DNA of 64,000 nucleotides from Gammaproteobacteria bacterium (GCA_030583605.1 CP129466.1:62001-126000), one strand, 5' to 3'; positions 16,305-25,806 are shown, numbered from the stretch's first letter. Numbers and translations: made by a program. Notes: generated from the letters alone by a model not told the origin.

Positions 16305-16502
16305 AGCGTTCATTGCAGATCGGCGGTGCCACCCGCACCCGAGTCCCGCCCGCGTGAGTGGGGCGGGCACCGGCCGTCCGGGTCCACAGCCCGCGCCTGC
16401 GTCGCGCGGCCGCCCTGTTGCCCACGCAGCACCGGTGCGCATGCCGGTGACCCCGCGGGCGGGCCTGCTAGACTTGCGCACGGTTCGACGAACAGGCCCG
16501 GC

Positions 16503-17165
16503 ATGAAAATCACCTTGACGCCCGACGAAGCCCGCGTGATCGGCTCGCTGCTGGAAAAGGAAATCACGACGCCGGAGCAATATCCGCTGTCACTCAACGC
16601 GCTGACCAATGCCTGCAACCAGAAAAGCAACCGCGACCCGGTCGTGAGCTTCGACGACGCCACCGTGCAGCAACTGGTCGACGGCCTCATGAAACGACGG
16701 CTCGTCAGCGACCGCAGCGGCTACGGCGGACGGGTGCCGAAGTACAAGCAGATCATCTGCAACACCGAGTTCGGCTCCCTGCAGTTCGCCGACCTCGAGC
16801 GGGCGATCGTCTGCGAGTTGCTGTTGCGCGGCCCGCAGAGCCCCGGCGAGTTGCGCACGCGCTGCCTGCGCATGGCGACGGTGGGCGATGTGGGAGAAGT
16901 GGATGCCGCGCTCGCGCGCCTCAGCGAACATCCCGCAGGCCCCTTCGTCGTGCGCCTGCCGCGCGCCGCGGGGGCACGCGATGCGCGCTATGCGCATCTC
17001 TTCGGCGACGACATCCCGCTGCCGCCGCCGGCCCCGGAGCGGCCTGCCAGCGCCGCGGCGGGGCCGACCCTCGCCGAGCGCGTGGCGCATCTGGAAACGG
17101 CAGTGGCCGACCTGCGCCGCCAACTCGGCGAGTTGAACCGCAAGGCCACGCCCGGCGACCAGTGA
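16503..17165 (+). CDS. yceH: YceH-family protein (DUF480)
   Basis: The 220-residue protein begins MKITLTPDEARVIGSLLEKE and has ALTNACNQKSNRDPVVSFDD and ICELLLRGPQSPGELRTRC-type segments, diagnostic of YceH. The fold is two winged-helix domains, but its role is not known. The C-terminal tail has a Pro/Ala linker and a short coiled coil (LAERVAHLETAVADLRRQL). A -10-like TAGACT (16469-16474) suggests its own promoter. Its stop codon overlaps the GTG start of the following MFS gene (GTGA), indicating translational coupling. Confidence 0.9.
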   Translation: MKITLTPDEARVIGSLLEKEITTPEQYPLSLNALTNACNQKSNRDPVVSFDDATVQQLVDGLMKRRLVSDRSGYGGRVPKYKQIICNTEFGSLQFADLERAIVCELLLRGPQSPGELRTRCLRMATVGDVGEVDAALARLSEHPAGPFVVRLPRAAGARDARYAHLFGDDIPLPPPAPERPASAAAGPTLAERVAHLETAVADLRRQLGELNRKATPGDQ

Positions 17166-18388
17166 GCGACCAGGCCGCCCTGCTGCTGGCACGCGAGCAG
17201 GCTGTCGCGCGCGCACGCGACACCCGCGTCATCGGCATGACCGGCGCGGCGCATTTCATGTCGCACTACTACATGCTGGTCCTGCCGCCGCTGTTCGGCG
17301 TCGTGCGCGACGAGTTCAGCGTGAGCTACACCGAGCTCGGCTTCGCGCTCGTCGCGTTCAACGTCACCTCGGCGATCCTGCAAACCCCCGCCGGCTTCCT
17401 GGTCGACCGCATCGGCGCGCGGCTGCCGTTGTTCGCCGCGCTGCTGCTCGGCGCGATCACGTTCGCGGTGGCGGGGCTGACCGACTCGTTCTGGCTGCTG
17501 GTCGCCATGTTCGCCCTCGCCGGCGTAGCCAACGCCGCCTACCACCCGGCCGGCTACTGGATGCTGTCGCACGAGGTCGCGCCGGAGCGCGTCGCAGCGG
17601 CCTATTCCTTCCACACCTTCGCCGGCATGCTCGGCTCGGCCATCGCGCCCGTGACGCTGCTGCTGATGCAGCGTCACTGGGGCTGGCGCGGAGCGTTCCT
17701 CGGCACCGCCGCCATTGGCGCCGCGGTGTCGCTGCTCATGCTGGCGCAGCCACGCATGAAGCCGGCGGCGGCGGGAGGCGCATCGACGGCAGGCACTGCG
17801 GCAGGCCCGGCCAGCTGGCGCGTGCTGATCTCGGCGCCGATCCTCCTCAACTTCGTGACCTTCGTGCTGCTCGGGCTGATCAGTTTCGGCCTGCAGAACT
17901 ATTCGGTGGTCGCGCTCGGCGCGCTCTACGACACCGCGGCGGTGACGGCCAACGCGGCGCTGACGAGTTACCTGGGGTTCACCGCGGCGGGCGTGCTCGC
18001 CGGCGGCATGCTGGCGGCCCGCACCGGGCGCCATGCCGCGCTCACCGCTGCAGCCCTGGTAGCGACCGCCATCGGCACCGCTTCGATCACGCTCGGCGAT
18101 CCCGGCACCGGCCTGCTGATCGCCCTCATGGGCGCGATCGGGCTGCTCAACGGCGCGGTCATGCCGGCCCGCGACCTGCTGGTGCGGCAGGTCACGCCCC
18201 CGGGCGCATTCGGCGTGGTCTTCGGCTTCGTCACCACCGGCTACAACGTGGCCGGGATCCTCGCCCCGCTCGTGTTCGGGCTGGTGATGGACTACGGCCA
18301 CCCCGGGCTCGTCTTCGCGCTGGTCGCCGTCTTCAGCCTCGTGGCAGTCAGCACGGTGCTGGCCCTGCCGGGCCGGCCGGCACGCTGA
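17162..18388 (+). CDS. MFS transporter, fosmidomycin-resistance-like family
   Basis: The 408-residue protein has 12 predicted membrane segments. The N-terminal GAAHFMSHYYMLVLPPLFG and the PAGFLVDRIGARLPLFAA loop resemble the FsmR branch of the major facilitator superfamily. A Gly/Ala linker lies in the central loop. The start is GTG within the yceH stop region (four-base overlap), so expression is coupled to yceH. The substrate is unknown; the family is best known for exporting fosmidomycin or small toxic compounds. Confidence 0.85.
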   Translation: MSDQAALLLAREQAVARARDTRVIGMTGAAHFMSHYYMLVLPPLFGVVRDEFSVSYTELGFALVAFNVTSAILQTPAGFLVDRIGARLPLFAALLLGAITFAVAGLTDSFWLLVAMFALAGVANAAYHPAGYWMLSHEVAPERVAAAYSFHTFAGMLGSAIAPVTLLLMQRHWGWRGAFLGTAAIGAAVSLLMLAQPRMKPAAAGGASTAGTAAGPASWRVLISAPILLNFVTFVLLGLISFGLQNYSVVALGALYDTAAVTANAALTSYLGFTAAGVLAGGMLAARTGRHAALTAAALVATAIGTASITLGDPGTGLLIALMGAIGLLNGAVMPARDLLVRQVTPPGAFGVVFGFVTTGYNVAGILAPLVFGLVMDYGHPGLVFALVAVFSLVAVSTVLALPGRPAR

Positions 18389-18494
18389 GCAGGCGCGGCG
18401 ACCGGCCGCAGCCCGGGCGCTTCCCGGCCCGGGCGCCGGGGCTTACACTGCGCGCCGCGGCATGGCGCCGCTGGTGTGCCGGCCGCAACAACCC

Positions 18495-20354
18495 ATGGAA
18501 CAGACCGGCAATCCCCCGCGCCAGCTCGCCCTGCTTGCCCTCGGCGTGGTCTTCGGTGACATCGGCACGAGCCCGCTGTATGCGTTCCGCACGGCCCTCA
18601 GCATCGCGCCCGAGATGGCGCAGCCGGCCAATCTGCTCGGCATCCTCTCGCTGTTGATCTGGACGCTGATCGTCGTCGTATGCGTCAAGTACGTCACGAT
18701 CGTGCTCAATGCCGACAACCGCGGCGAAGGCGGCGTGCTGGTGCTGTCCACGCTGGTGCTGGCCGGGCGCGTACCGTTCGGGCGCGCAGTCATCGGCACG
18801 CTCGGCATGCTGGGAGCGGCGCTGTTCTTCGCCGACGGCGCGATCACGCCGGCGATCTCGGTGCTGAGCGCCGTCGAAGGGCTGACCGTCACCCGGCCCT
18901 CGCTCGAGCCGCTGGTCGTCCCCGTGACGCTGGTCATATTGATTGCGCTGTTTCGCATCCAGTCGCACGGCACCGCGAAGATCGGCGGACTGTTCGGCCC
19001 GGTCATGCTGGCCTGGTTCGCCACCATGGCCCTGCTCGGCCTCATCGCCATAGCGCATCACCCGGCCGTGCTGCTGGCGCTGTCGCCGACTTATGCCATC
19101 GGCTTCGTGACCGATAACGCCGGCTACGGCCTGGCCGTCGTCGCGGCGGTGTTCCTCGCCGTCACGGGTGGCGAAGCGCTGTTCGCCGATCTCGGGCATT
19201 TCGGCAAGCTGCCGATCCGCCTCGCCTGGTACACGGTGGTGCTACCGGCGCTGCTGCTGAACTACCTCGGCCAGGGCGCCGAGGTGCTCGCCGATGCCTC
19301 GGCCGCGGAGAACCCCTTCTTCCATCTCGCGCCGTCGTGGGGGCTGCCCCTGCTGGTCGTGCTGGCCACCGCGGCGACCGTCATCGCGTCGCAGGCCGTG
19401 ATCTCCGGCGCGTTCTCGGTCGTGCACCAGGCCGTGCGCCTCAGCTACGTGCCGCGCCTCGCCGTGCATCACTCCTCGGAGCACAGCATGGGCCAGGTGT
19501 TCGTGCCGGCCGCGAACATGATGCTCGCCATCGGCACCCTGCTGCTCGTGGTCGGCTTCGGCAGTTCCGGCGCACTGGCCGGCGCCTACGGCGTCGCCAT
19601 CTCGCTCGCCATGGCCATCGACACCATCCTGATCCTCTACTGGCTCGTGCAGCGCGATTCGCGCCTGAACCGGATGCTGATCGGGGTGATGGCCTGCATC
19701 CTCGTCGTGGACGCGGTGTTCTCCTACGGCAACCTGCAGAAGATCTTCGACGGCGGCTGGGTGCCGGCGCTGATCGCGCTGGCCCTGTTCGCGCTGATGA
19801 ACACCTGGACGCGGGGGCGGGTGGTGGTGTCCCAGCAGATCACCCGCGAACGCCACTCGGTTTTCGACCTGCGCCAGCGGCTCGAGGAGCAGCCGCCGAC
19901 GCGGGCCGCGGGCACGGCCGTGTTTCTCGCCAGCAACCGCGAGGGCATTCCGCGCGCGCTCTGGCACAACCTGCAGATCAACAACGTGCTGCACGAGCGC
20001 GTCATCCTGCTGACCATGCTCACCGAGGAAGTGCCGCGCGTGCCCGAGTACCAGCGCCTGGAGATCACGGAAGTGCTGCCCGGGATCATCCGCGTCGTGG
20101 CGCGCCACGGCTTCATGGAGACCCCGGCCGTGAACGACATCCTCTACCAGGCCTCGCGCCAGGGCGTCGTGTACCGGCCGTCCGACGCGCTGTTCTTCGT
20201 CGGCTCCGACTCCGTGTTCTTCGGAAAGTCGCGGCTGCGCGGCTGGGAGAAGCGTCTGTTCCGCTTCCTCATGCGCAATTCCCGGCGCGCCGCGAGTTTC
20301 TACTCCGTGCCCGGGTCGCGCCTCGTGGAATTCGGCACCGGCATCGGCGTCTGA
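18495..20354 (+). CDS. kup: Low-affinity potassium uptake protein Kup
   Basis: Kup is a proton-coupled potassium importer in the inner membrane. The 619-residue protein opens with LALLALGVVFGDIGTSPLYAFRTAL, the family signature, followed by about 12 hydrophobic segments including NRGEGGVLVLSTLVLAGRV-like and GALFFADGAITPAISVLSAVEGL-like regions. The cytoplasmic C-terminal domain (about 450-619) ends FGTGIGV. A TTACACT -10-like element at 18443 sits about 45 bases ahead of the start. Its last 55 bases overlap the end of the convergent DUF488 gene. Confidence 0.94.
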   Translation: MEQTGNPPRQLALLALGVVFGDIGTSPLYAFRTALSIAPEMAQPANLLGILSLLIWTLIVVVCVKYVTIVLNADNRGEGGVLVLSTLVLAGRVPFGRAVIGTLGMLGAALFFADGAITPAISVLSAVEGLTVTRPSLEPLVVPVTLVILIALFRIQSHGTAKIGGLFGPVMLAWFATMALLGLIAIAHHPAVLLALSPTYAIGFVTDNAGYGLAVVAAVFLAVTGGEALFADLGHFGKLPIRLAWYTVVLPALLLNYLGQGAEVLADASAAENPFFHLAPSWGLPLLVVLATAATVIASQAVISGAFSVVHQAVRLSYVPRLAVHHSSEHSMGQVFVPAANMMLAIGTLLLVVGFGSSGALAGAYGVAISLAMAIDTILILYWLVQRDSRLNRMLIGVMACILVVDAVFSYGNLQKIFDGGWVPALIALALFALMNTWTRGRVVVSQQITRERHSVFDLRQRLEEQPPTRAAGTAVFLASNREGIPRALWHNLQINNVLHERVILLTMLTEEVPRVPEYQRLEITEVLPGIIRVVARHGFMETPAVNDILYQASRQGVVYRPSDALFFVGSDSVFFGKSRLRGWEKRLFRFLMRNSRRAASFYSVPGSRLVEFGTGIGV

Positions 20355-20884
20355 GCGGGCGGATAGCGGATGCCGTCGCTGGCCGGCACCGCTGCCGCCG
20401 TCATGCGGGCGGGTTCGATGCGATGCTCGCCCATCAGGTGCAGCACCTCGCGACCGTCGCGCAGCAGGTAGTCGGCGACGATCCGCCGATGGCAGCGCCA
20501 CCACACCGCCTCGGCGCACATGATCGCCGTGCGGCGCTCGCCGGCGAGCGCAAGAAGCTCCTCGAGCCCGGCGCGGAACTCGGGCGACAAGGCGTAATCG
20601 GCGTAGTTGTGGAAGCTCGCGTTCTCCCAGAAGGCGTTGACTGCGGGTGCCACCGCCTTCGATTTGCCACGCAGGCCGCCGAGTGCGGCGATGCGCAGGT
20701 AGCCGATCCCGAAGGGCTCAAGCCCGGCCCCGATCACGTCGGCGTTGAACTGCGGGTTGTGGCGCGAGCGCGCCACGGTGCGGATATCGACCACCTGCTC
20801 CACCGCGCCGGCGTGCAGCAGCGCGGCGAAGGACTCCAGCGTCCGGTTCGAATGGCCCACCGTGAACACCGGCAACGCGCTCAC
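20300..20884 (-). CDS. DUF488 family protein
   Basis: The 194-residue protein starts VSALPVFTVGHSNRTLESF and has VVDIRTVARSRHNPQFN, FHNYADYALSPEF and MCAEAVWWRCHRRIVADYL, the core of the larger DUF488 subfamily. The CAE...CHR cluster is conserved in the family, but its activity is not established. It starts with GTG overlapping the stop of the upstream uracil-DNA-glycosylase-like gene (GTGA), which suggests a functional pairing. The 3' end runs 55 bases into kup on the other strand. Confidence 0.85.
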   Translation of the reverse strand: MSALPVFTVGHSNRTLESFAALLHAGAVEQVVDIRTVARSRHNPQFNADVIGAGLEPFGIGYLRIAALGGLRGKSKAVAPAVNAFWENASFHNYADYALSPEFRAGLEELLALAGERRTAIMCAEAVWWRCHRRIVADYLLRDGREVLHLMGEHRIEPARMTAAAVPASDGIRYPPAQTPMPVPNSTRRDPGTE

Positions 20885-21495
20885 GCGAGGGCCTCGCGCA
20901 CGGCGGCGCGCAGCGCCGGCAGCACCTGCGTCTCGAACCAGGGTCGCTCGCGTATCCAGAGGGTCGAGCGCCAGGAGGGATGCGGCAGCGGCAGGCAGCC
21001 GGGAAGATAGCTGCGGAAATCGCGCACGCGCTCGCTCATGTTGCCCGGCCCCAGCGCCCAGTTCTGGGCATACATGCCGATCAGCAGCGTGAGCCGGATT
21101 GCGGGCAATTGCGCCAGCAGCCGCGCGCGCCAGCGCCGCGCGCATTCGGGCGGCGGCGGCGCATCGCCGCCGCTCTTCGCGCGCCCCGGATAACAGAGCG
21201 CCATCGGCAGGATCGCGATCCGCTCAGCGTCGTAGAACTCTGCGCGGCTCACGCCCATCCAGGCGCGCAGGCGCTCACCCGAGGGATCGTTGAACGGCAG
21301 GCCCGAGGCGTGCACCTTCGTGCCCGGCGCCTGCCCGGCGATGAGCAGGCGCGCGGTCGGCGCGAGCTGGAACACCGGCCGCGGCCCGAGCGGCAGATCG
21401 ACGCAGGCGCGGCAGGCACGCACTTCCTCGAGCAGCGCCTCGAAACGGGCCACGGGCGCAGCACGGGTGCCGCGCCGGCCGCGCCCGGGTCGCAT
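20881..21495 (-). CDS. Uracil-DNA glycosylase family protein
   Basis: The 204-residue protein has family motifs LLIAGQAPGTKVHASGLPFNDPSG, where the GQAPG is the motif-1 equivalent, and LPLPHPSWR near the C-terminus (HPS motif). It belongs to the UDG-like superfamily, whose members excise uracil or related bases; members with the GQAPG form include some of unproven activity. Cysteines CRACVD near the N-terminus are two of those that bind an iron-sulphur cluster in family 4/5 enzymes, but the full set is not evident. It overlaps the following DUF488 gene by four bases. Confidence 0.82.
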   Translation of the reverse strand: MRPGRGRRGTRAAPVARFEALLEEVRACRACVDLPLGPRPVFQLAPTARLLIAGQAPGTKVHASGLPFNDPSGERLRAWMGVSRAEFYDAERIAILPMALCYPGRAKSGGDAPPPPECARRWRARLLAQLPAIRLTLLIGMYAQNWALGPGNMSERVRDFRSYLPGCLPLPHPSWRSTLWIRERPWFETQVLPALRAAVREALA

Positions 21496-21499
21496 CGCC

Positions 21500-21916
21500 T
21501 CAGGCGTCGCCGCTCTCCTCGCGGCTGACCTCGATCAGCGCGTTCAGCGCATCGGTGACCGTGAAGATGCCGAGGAACTCGCCGCTGTCTTCGTAGACGA
21601 TCACGCTGCCGATTTTGCGGTCGGACATCGTGTAGGCCACTTCATCCAGCGGCGTTCCCGCCGTCACCGTCACCGGGTCGCCTGCCATGATGTCCCCGGC
21701 GCGCACCTGGATCGAGTGCTCGAGGCTCAGCCCCTGCACGACGCGTACGTCGCGGTCGCTGACGATCCCGACGACCCGGCTGCCGCGCACGATGGGGAGA
21801 TGGCGTACGCCGAACTCCTGCATCAATTGCCGCAGATCGTCGATTGGCATGTCCTCCGTTGCGGTAACGGGGTTGGGGGTCGTGAACTCTTCCACCGGCA
21901 TGATCGGTTTCATCAT
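21500..21916 (-). CDS. Tandem CBS-domain protein
   Basis: The 138-residue protein consists of two CBS motifs: PNPVTATEDMPIDDLRQLMQEF with HLPIVRGSRVVGIVSDRDV, then GDPVTVTAGTPLDEVAYTM with GSVIVYEDSGEFLGIFTVTDAL. Stand-alone CBS pairs sense adenine nucleotides and regulate partner proteins; the partner here is unknown. It lies six bases downstream of sodB and four bases upstream of the glycosylase gene, so sodB-CBS-glycosylase-DUF488 may form one operon. Confidence 0.88.
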   Translation of the reverse strand: MMKPIMPVEEFTTPNPVTATEDMPIDDLRQLMQEFGVRHLPIVRGSRVVGIVSDRDVRVVQGLSLEHSIQVRAGDIMAGDPVTVTAGTPLDEVAYTMSDRKIGSVIVYEDSGEFLGIFTVTDALNALIEVSREESGDA

Positions 21917-21922
21917 GGACCC

Positions 21923-22534
21923 TCAGGCCGACTGCAGATTCGCCGCCGCAAACTCGTAGTTGGCCAGGCGGTTGAGGAAGTTGTCGGTGAAGTCCGGGCG
22001 GCGGTTGCGGAAGTCGACGTAATAAGCGTGCTCCCACACGTCGAGCGTCAGCAGCGGCTTGCCCTCACCGGTGGCGAGCGGTGTGCCGGCGTTCGGCGTC
22101 CTGGTGATCTTCAGCTTGCCGTCCTTCGCCAGGATCAGCCACGCCCAGCCGGAGCCGAACTGCCCGAGTGCCGCCGCCTTGAACTGCGACTTGAACTGGT
22201 CCACGCCGCCGAAGTCGGTCTTGAGCCGCTGCTCCAGCGCCGCCGGGATCACCCCGCCCTTGTCGGCCGACAGCGAATTCCAGAAGAAACTGTGGTTCCA
22301 GTGCTGGCCGGCGTTGTTGAACACGGGCGTGAGCGCTTCGTTGTCGCAGGAGAGCGCGATCAGTTGCTCCAGCGACTTGTTCTTCAGGGCGTCGTTCTTT
22401 TCCACCAGCCCGTTGAGCGCCGTGATGTACGCCTGGTGATGCTTGCCATGGTGCAGTTCCAGCGTCTCCTGGCACATGCCGCGTGCGGCCAGCGCACCGT
22501 AGGAATAGGAAAGAGCGGGCAGGACAAAACTCAT
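21923..22534 (-). CDS. sodB: Superoxide dismutase, iron type
   Basis: SodB converts superoxide to oxygen and hydrogen peroxide in the cytoplasm. The 203-residue protein has metal ligands His28 (ELHHGKHH), His81 (WNHSFFW), Asp166 and His170 (LDVWEHAYY). Gln77 in NNAGQHWNH is the iron-type signature glutamine, in place of the glycine of manganese enzymes. A strong Shine-Dalgarno GGAGGTG precedes the ATG. The 307 bases upstream, to the hemerythrin gene, show no gene and no clear Fur box. Confidence 0.95.
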   Translation of the reverse strand: MSFVLPALSYSYGALAARGMCQETLELHHGKHHQAYITALNGLVEKNDALKNKSLEQLIALSCDNEALTPVFNNAGQHWNHSFFWNSLSADKGGVIPAALEQRLKTDFGGVDQFKSQFKAAALGQFGSGWAWLILAKDGKLKITRTPNAGTPLATGEGKPLLTLDVWEHAYYVDFRNRRPDFTDNFLNRLANYEFAAANLQSA

Positions 22535-22841
22535 GGGTCACCTCCGGATTGAATTCAGCGCGCTGCGCGAGCGCAGTCCATGCACAGGAGCCGTGCGATC
22601 GAAACGCGGGCCCGGCAGGCCGGGCCACGCACGGCCGTCGTGGCGAATGTCGACGAGGATTCTGGCAGCAGCCCTGCTGCCGCTCGTTGGTATCGCTCCG
22701 GCAAAGTAGCAGCCGGTCTGCGCGGGGGCAAGATCACGCGCCGGGCAGAACGCCGCAGGCGGCAAGCGGTCCGCTGGCCGGTCGCCGCGTCACGGCAGGC
22801 GCAGTGCCCGCATCCTCAGCCCGGGTGCCCGGACGTCGCGC

Positions 22842-23273
22842 TCAACGCCGGCTGGTCTCGCGCGCGAGCGCCTGCAGTGCTGCTTCGCCGGCCTGCGCCT
22901 CGATCCGGGCGAAGAGTTCCCGGTCCTCCCAGCGGATGTGCCGCTCCAGCGCGACACCCGTCGCCGCGCAAAACCCTGCCGCGGGCACGCCGCCTTCGAG
23001 CTGCCGCGCGACGGCTTGCGCCGCGTGGCGCAGCTCCGCGTGATCGCCGGTGAGCCGCGACCACTCCTCGCCGGTGAGCAGCGGCCGCAGCAGCCGTTCC
23101 TCGTCCTCGAAGTGCCGCCGCAGCCGCTCGTGCCATTCCGCCGCAAATGCGCGCAATGCCGCGAGTTGCGCCGGGGTGTCGCCGTTGCCGGCACGCTTCA
23201 GTCCCACCGCCACGACGAGCGCGCCATGGTGATCCTGCGCGAGAGGAATCAGCGCATCGTGGCGGCGCGCCAT
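22842..23273 (-). CDS. Hemerythrin-like HHE-domain protein
   Basis: The 143-residue protein has the histidine/glutamate pattern of a di-iron HHE domain: PLAQDHHGALV, WHERLRRHFEDEERLL, DHAELRHAA and ERHIRWEDRELF. Such proteins bind oxygen, nitric oxide or iron; the exact role is unknown. The start at MARRHDALIPL is chosen because upstream sequence belongs to the preceding gene. The start codon is 19 bases after the stop of the GTPase fusion gene, so the two are likely co-transcribed. Confidence 0.85.
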   Translation of the reverse strand: MARRHDALIPLAQDHHGALVVAVGLKRAGNGDTPAQLAALRAFAAEWHERLRRHFEDEERLLRPLLTGEEWSRLTGDHAELRHAAQAVARQLEGGVPAAGFCAATGVALERHIRWEDRELFARIEAQAGEAALQALARETSRR

Positions 23274-23292
23274 GGCGGGTTCGTCCTGCGGT

Positions 23293-25806
23293 TCATGTTG
23301 CGTCGGCCTGCCGTCGTTCGTCAGCGGGGAGCGCAGCGGGATACAGGCCCCGCAGCACGGCGTCGGTGGCGCCACTCACCAGCGGCACGAGGCGCCGCCC
23401 GATGTCCTCGCGCGCCGCACCGGCGCCTGCGCTCGCCCAGGCGGCATCGAACTCCGCCTTGCGCGCACGCACGGCTGCTTCGACCGCGGTGCGCCAGTGC
23501 CAGGGGAACTCGTCCTCGGCGAATGCGCCGCGGCCTCTGCCGAAATGCGCCACGGCGAGGTAGCGCATCACCGCCGCGACGACGCGCCCGGTGAGAAAAT
23601 CCGCCGACCAGCGCACGCTGCTTTTTTCCACGCCGCGGGCGAGGTTATAGGCCTGCGCCGCGGTTCTTGCGCCGACGGCCCCGATGACTGCCCCGATCAC
23701 GGCGCCGGCACCGAAGGTGAGGCCACCCGCGGCCAGGTCGGCGGCGAGCCCGCCGAGCGCGCCCGTGAGCGCACCGCCGAGCATGCTCGCACCGGCGACA
23801 TCCGCGGCCTTGGTGATCGTGAGCTCCTGGCCCATGCGCGCCAGCACCTCCGCGGCCGCCTGCCCCGCGAGGCCGTGCAGGCGGATCAGCTCATCGGTTG
23901 CCTTGCAGACCTCGTCGTCGAGCCGCGCGGCGAGTTCACCGGCGGCGCGCTCCTCCGCCGGGTTGCCGCGGTCCTCCTCGCCGAGCAGGGCGCGCGCCCG
24001 CTCGCCGAGCCCGCGGCTGCCGATCGCGACGGCATCCGTCGCGGTGGCGGCAAGCTGATGCGCGAGCACCTGCATCGAGTGGTCGAACACCGCGGCGTTG
24101 CGCTCGCGCCAGCGCACGGCGAGGCGACCGAAGGCGGGCTGCGTCGCCGGCGGCAGCAGTGCCGCGATCTTCCCGAGCAGCGTGTGCTCCTGCACCCAGC
24201 AGCGGGCGAACGCATCGAACTCGAGCACGTCACTGGCGCCTGCCGACTGCGCGAGCCGTTCCCGCCACTGCCGCAGTCGGGCCTGCTCCGCCTCCGCGTT
24301 GCCCGCGGGGCCGAGCTGGTTCAGGAGCACCAGCACCGGCTTGCCGATCCAGCGCAGGATGCTCATCTCTGAATCGAGGTAGGCGACCGCGACCGGGTCG
24401 TCGCTCGCATCGACCACGTAGAGCACCACGTCGGTGTGATCGCGCACGTTGCGCACCGCGCGCTGGCTCAGGAAAAAGTCGCGGTCGGTGAAGCGGTCCC
24501 AGAGCTGCGCGAGCAGCCAGCCGATGGGGTTGGCACTCTGCTGCAGGCGCCCGGCCAGCCGTTCCGTCCCGCTGAAGCCGGGTGTGTCCCACAACTGCAG
24601 GAGGTCGCCTTCCGGCGTCGCAATCAGCTCGTACTCCGTCGCCGCCGTCGTCACGTGCGGCGCATCGCGCACCTCGCCCACGTCGCGGCGCAGGAGCGTG
24701 CGGGCCAGCGTCGTCTTGCCGGCGTTGGTGTGCGAAATGAGGCTCAGGTTCACGACGCTCGTCGGCGCGCGCCCGTCCGGCAGCACGCCGGCCCCGTACA
24801 ACGACTCGCCGAAGGCCACGAGCGAGGCCGGCAACTCGACCGTGCGCCGCAGCCGTCGCGCCGCCAGCGACTCGACCGCGGCGAGTGCCAGGCGCGGCAC
24901 GATCACGTACACCACGAGGCACAGCGCGATCAGGTGGATCCAGGGCGCGGCATCGCCGCCGCCCATCGCCGTCCAGCGCAGCGCCGCCACCGCCTCCACC
25001 GTCCGCGGCAGGGCGAGACCGGCTGCTGCGGCCACCGGCCCGTAGAGGATCTTCAGGAGCGCGAGCACCTGCCCCGGACCGAGGAACGTGCTCTCCCAGC
25101 CCGCCTCGAAACGCAGCACGACCCCGCGCAGGTACAGGCCCGCGAGCAGGCCCAGCGCCAGCCCCGCCGCCGCCACGTGCAGCGTGCGACGCAGATGACG
25201 CGCGACCAGCGGCGCGAAGGCCGCGCCGAGGCCGGCCGCGAAGCGCCGCGCCGCCTCGTCCAGCGGCGCCGCGAGGCCGCCCGTCTCCGCCGTGAACCAC
25301 GCCAGACGCGTGCCCAGGAACCGGCCGAACCACGATCCGCCCGCCGCGCGCCGGTGCGTCGTGTTGCGCCGGAACCGCCGCCGATACCAGGCCACCGCGA
25401 GCCACAGGTACACCAGCAGGTTCCAGCCGACGATGCCGAGAATCGGCAGCGCCAGGATGTCGATGCGGCGCGCCCCATCCAGGGCCGAAAGCACCACGCC
25501 GCTCGCGACGGCCAACCCGATCGCGGCTGCGCCCGCCCACCACGGCACGCTCAGGGGCGCCACCAGCGGCGCCAGCGCCGGCTGATTGCGGACCAGCGGA
25601 TCCAGCAACCGCCGCGCGCGCTCGAGGAGCGCCGCCTCGCGACCCGACGCCGACTGCAGAGCCGCAGCACCGGCAGCGCGCTCGACCGCGCGCTGCGCCT
25701 CCCGCGTCGCCGTCTCGCGATCCGCCAGCGCAATCCACCGCCCGCCGGGATCAACGTCCTCGACCGCCTTCTCGAGCAGGATCGTCCTGAGTGACTCCTC
25801 ACGCAT
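23293..25806 (-). CDS. Fusion of DUF2868 membrane protein and DUF3482 GTPase
   Basis: Residues 1-320 of this 837-residue protein match DUF2868: a charged start, then membrane segments around 90-110, 115-140, 210-230, 250-275 and 290-310, with the GWESTFLGPGQV motif. Residues 350-837 form a GTPase with DUF3482. The P-loop is SHTNAGKTT (358-366), with Ser in place of the first Gly. The G3 motif is LWDTPG (405-410). The G4 position reads LLNQLGP rather than NKxD. A late AGASMLGGALTGALGGLAADL-type hydrophobic stretch follows. In pseudomonads I know these two families as adjacent separate genes, so a single-chain fusion is notable. Function unknown. Confidence 0.8.
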   Translation of the reverse strand: MREESLRTILLEKAVEDVDPGGRWIALADRETATREAQRAVERAAGAAALQSASGREAALLERARRLLDPLVRNQPALAPLVAPLSVPWWAGAAAIGLAVASGVVLSALDGARRIDILALPILGIVGWNLLVYLWLAVAWYRRRFRRNTTHRRAAGGSWFGRFLGTRLAWFTAETGGLAAPLDEAARRFAAGLGAAFAPLVARHLRRTLHVAAAGLALGLLAGLYLRGVVLRFEAGWESTFLGPGQVLALLKILYGPVAAAAGLALPRTVEAVAALRWTAMGGGDAAPWIHLIALCLVVYVIVPRLALAAVESLAARRLRRTVELPASLVAFGESLYGAGVLPDGRAPTSVVNLSLISHTNAGKTTLARTLLRRDVGEVRDAPHVTTAATEYELIATPEGDLLQLWDTPGFSGTERLAGRLQQSANPIGWLLAQLWDRFTDRDFFLSQRAVRNVRDHTDVVLYVVDASDDPVAVAYLDSEMSILRWIGKPVLVLLNQLGPAGNAEAEQARLRQWRERLAQSAGASDVLEFDAFARCWVQEHTLLGKIAALLPPATQPAFGRLAVRWRERNAAVFDHSMQVLAHQLAATATDAVAIGSRGLGERARALLGEEDRGNPAEERAAGELAARLDDEVCKATDELIRLHGLAGQAAAEVLARMGQELTITKAADVAGASMLGGALTGALGGLAADLAAGGLTFGAGAVIGAVIGAVGARTAAQAYNLARGVEKSSVRWSADFLTGRVVAAVMRYLAVAHFGRGRGAFAEDEFPWHWRTAVEAAVRARKAEFDAAWASAGAGAAREDIGRRLVPLVSGATDAVLRGLYPAALPADERRQADAT

